A stretch of DNA of 6,986 nucleotides from assembly GCA_028292345.1 (NCBI GenBank), contig JAQGMN010000201.1:1-6986 (forward strand), written 5' to 3'. The position numbers were made by a program, and so were the translations under genes. This document shows positions 5,455-6,986 of this stretch, piece after piece (the stretch's first letter is position 1; every line of letters starts with the position of its first letter). Source of the DNA: Polaromonas sp. (lineage in GTDB: Bacteria > Pseudomonadota > Gammaproteobacteria > Burkholderiales > Burkholderiaceae_C). Under the pieces are notes generated by a model that saw only the letters and a program-made list of their open reading frames with translations, did no database searches and was not told where the DNA came from.

Positions 5455-6105
5455 ATGCAAAAATTCACCGTACACCAAGGCCTTGTGGCGCCGATGGACC
5501 GCGAGAACGTGGATACCGACGCCATCATTCCCAAGCAGTTCCTCAAGTCAATCCGCAAGACCGGCTTTGGCCCCAATCTGTTCGACGAATGGCGCTACCT
5601 GGACGCCGGCTTTCCCGGCCAGAACCCCGCCAGCCGCAAGCCAAATCCTGATTTCGTGCTGAACCAGCCGCGCTATGCGGGCGCGTCCATTCTGCTGGCG
5701 CGCAAGAATTTCGGTTGCGGCTCGTCGCGCGAGCATGCGCCCTGGGCGCTGGACCAGTTCGGCTTTCGCGCCATCATCGCGCCGAGCTATTCCGACATCT
5801 GCTACAACAACAGCTTCAAGAACCGCCTGCTGCCCATCGTGCTGCCCGAGGCACAGGTGGCCCGGCTGTTTGACGAGGTGCTGGCATTTCCGGGCTACCG
5901 GCTGACCATTGACCTGGAGCGCCAGGTCATCGTCAAGGCGCAAGGCGAGGAACTGCCTTTCGACGTGCAGGCTTTCCGCAAATACTGCCTGCTCAATGGC
6001 TTCGACGACATCGGACTGACGCTGCTGCAGAGCGACAAGATCAAGGCCTTTGAAGCCGAGCGGCTGGCCGCCAAGCCGTGGCTGAACCACACGGTCGCGG
6101 GCTAG
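5455..6105 (+). CDS. leuD: 3-isopropylmalate dehydratase small subunit
   Basis: LeuD is the small swivelling-domain subunit that completes the isopropylmalate isomerase active site with LeuC. The 216-residue protein (E. coli about 201) begins MQKFTVHQGLVAPMDRENVD and has the expected NVDTDAIIPKQFL segment (18-30). The signature N85-F-G-C-G-S-S-R-E-H94 followed by APWAL carries the substrate-binding loop. PSYSDICYNNSFKN (about 110-123) is also typical. GAG (5446-5448), six bases before the ATG, is a modest ribosome-binding site. The gene lies 15 nt after the entericidin-like gene and 73 nt before leuB; that gap is largely filled by a palindromic repeat. Confidence 0.97.
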   Translation: MQKFTVHQGLVAPMDRENVDTDAIIPKQFLKSIRKTGFGPNLFDEWRYLDAGFPGQNPASRKPNPDFVLNQPRYAGASILLARKNFGCGSSREHAPWALDQFGFRAIIAPSYSDICYNNSFKNRLLPIVLPEAQVARLFDEVLAFPGYRLTIDLERQVIVKAQGEELPFDVQAFRKYCLLNGFDDIGLTLLQSDKIKAFEAERLAAKPWLNHTVAG

Positions 6106-6117
6106 GCGAATTTAATA

Positions 6118-6168
6118 ATCAAATCATGCTTGAGCGCACTACTGGCGGGCGCAAGCTGCTATAAAAAA
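6118..6168 (-). repeat. Short palindromic interspersed repeat, copy B (inverted relative to copy A)
   Basis: Read on the minus strand it runs TTTTTTATAGC, AGCTTGCGC, ten bases, TGCGC, then a tail ending ATTTGAT. These are the blocks and spacing of the repeat at 2684-2737. CTT-GCGC and GCGC-AAG arms (6129-6137 with 6149-6155, two bases bulged) make a central hairpin. It takes up most of the leuD-leuB gap, and its A/T-rich end stops 10 nt short of the leuB ATG. Membership of a comamonad repeat family is recollection only. Confidence 0.65.
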
Positions 6169-6178
6169 GATAGTATTT

Positions 6179-6986
6179 ATGAAAATCGCAATTCTCCCGG
6201 GTGACGGCATTGGCCCTGAAATCGTCGCCGAAGCCGTCAAGGTTTTGAATGTCCTTGACCTTTCCTTTGAGCTGGAAACCGCCCTGGTGGGCGGCGCGGC
6301 TTACGAAGCCTGCGGCCACCCGCTGCCCGACGCCACGCTCCAGCTCGCCAGGGACGCCGACGCCACCCTTTTCGGCGCCGTGGGCGACTGGAAATACGAC
6401 ACGCTGGACCGGCCATTGCGCCCCGAGCAGGCGATTCTGGGCCTGCGCAAGAACCTGGGCCTGTTCGCCAACTTTCGCCCGGCCATCTGCTACCCGCAGC
6501 TGGTCGATGCCTCCAGCCTGAAGCGCGAACTGGTGTCCGGCCTCGACATTCTCATCATCCGCGAGCTGACCGGCGACATCTACTTCGGCCAGCCGCGCGG
6601 CCGGCGCATCGCCACCGACGGGCACTTTCCGGGAGCCGAAGAAGCCTTCGACACCATGCGCTATTCGCGCCCCGAGATCGAGCGCATCGCGCATGTCGCT
6701 TTCCAGGCGGCCCGCAAACGCGGCAAGCGCGTCACCAGCGTCGACAAGGCCAACGTGCTGGAAACCTTCCAGCTCTGGAAAGACGTGGTCACGGAAATCG
6801 GCCTGCAGTACCCGGATGTGGCGCTGGACCACATGTACGTGGACAACGCCGCCATGCAACTGGTCAAGGCGCCCAAGAAGTTTGACGTGGTGGTGACGGG
6901 CAACATGTTCGGCGACATTTTGTCGGACGCCGCCGCCATGCTGACCGGCTCCATCGGCATGCTGCCCTCGGCCAGCCTGAACAGCA
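6179..6986 (+). CDS. leuB: 3-isopropylmalate dehydrogenase (partial, cut by window end)
   Basis: LeuB oxidises and decarboxylates 3-isopropylmalate to 2-oxoisocaproate with NAD+, the third step of leucine synthesis. The frame is open from the ATG at 6179 to the window edge: 269 residues are visible and roughly 90 C-terminal residues of the usual 355-360 are missing. It starts MKIAILPGDGIGPEI, the classic beta-decarboxylating dehydrogenase N-terminus. Substrate-binding arginines are R90 (LGLRKNLGLFANFRP), R100 and R128 (IIRELTGDIYFG). The catalytic Tyr and Lys are Y135 and K190 (SVDKANVLE). The Mg-binding aspartates are D222, D246 and D250 (GNMFGDILSD). No good ribosome-binding site precedes the ATG: the last bases are the A/T-rich edge of repeat copy B and a short GATAGTATTT tail. 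It follows leuD by 73 nt in the same direction, so it probably belongs to the same operon. Confidence 0.96.
   Translation, partial: MKIAILPGDGIGPEIVAEAVKVLNVLDLSFELETALVGGAAYEACGHPLPDATLQLARDADATLFGAVGDWKYDTLDRPLRPEQAILGLRKNLGLFANFRPAICYPQLVDASSLKRELVSGLDILIIRELTGDIYFGQPRGRRIATDGHFPGAEEAFDTMRYSRPEIERIAHVAFQAARKRGKRVTSVDKANVLETFQLWKDVVTEIGLQYPDVALDHMYVDNAAMQLVKAPKKFDVVVTGNMFGDILSDAAAMLTGSIGMLPSASLNS

Noticed and set aside
4534..5478. Minus-strand open frame of 314 codons opposite leuC and the lipoprotein gene
   Set aside because: It is a shadow of leuC: no recognisable domain, and it crosses gene boundaries with no promoter or ribosome-binding site of its own.
6119..6859. Minus-strand open frame of 246 codons opposite leuB
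   Set aside because: It is the antisense reading of leuB continuing into the repeat; the composition is typical of a shadow frame.
1..6986. CRISPR array, tRNA or rRNA gene, transposase, integrase, or a toxin, phage or defence module
   Set aside because: Nearly all of the window is explained by well-known metabolic genes. No regularly spaced direct repeats, RNA gene signatures or mobile-element proteins were seen on either strand.

Overview
The window is an ordinary-looking chromosomal stretch from a GC-rich betaproteobacterium, most likely order Burkholderiales, family Comamonadaceae (Polaromonas/Rhodoferax-like). The basis is protein similarity as I remember it, the gene order (sdh genes, gltA, lysR, leuC, entericidin, leuD, leuB), and two copies of a short palindromic repeat of a kind I recall from comamonad genomes. 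The family is fairly likely; the genus is a guess. All genes lie on the + strand.

Bases 1-2669 are the end of a TCA-cycle operon: the last codons of sdhA, then sdhB (iron-sulfur subunit of succinate dehydrogenase), sdhE (flavinylation factor) and gltA (NADH-sensitive type citrate synthase). A strong intrinsic terminator closes it. The sdhA-sdhB spacer is unusually long for an operon (127 nt) and holds two strong hairpins, the second directly upstream of the sdhB ribosome-binding site.

Bases 2670-2869 are the only substantial intergenic control region. They hold one repeat copy, a perfect LysR-type operator (ATC-N9-GAT) and a TATAAT -10 element in front of a LysR-family regulator gene.

Bases 2870-6986 hold lysR, leuC, a 46-residue entericidin-like lipoprotein gene, leuD and a leuB cut by the window end. 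leuC and leuD make isopropylmalate isomerase and leuB makes 3-isopropylmalate dehydrogenase, which are steps two and three of leucine synthesis. lysR ends 29 nt before leuC with no terminator or evident promoter between them, so regulator and pathway genes may share one transcript. A second repeat copy, in the opposite orientation, fills the leuD-leuB gap and runs almost to the leuB start codon.

I found no sign of a new defence system, mobile element, CRISPR array or RNA gene. The points most worth a second look are small-scale: the paired hairpins before sdhB, the operator-promoter arrangement before lysR, the inverted repeat pair around the leu genes, and the lipoprotein gene between the two subunit genes of one enzyme.
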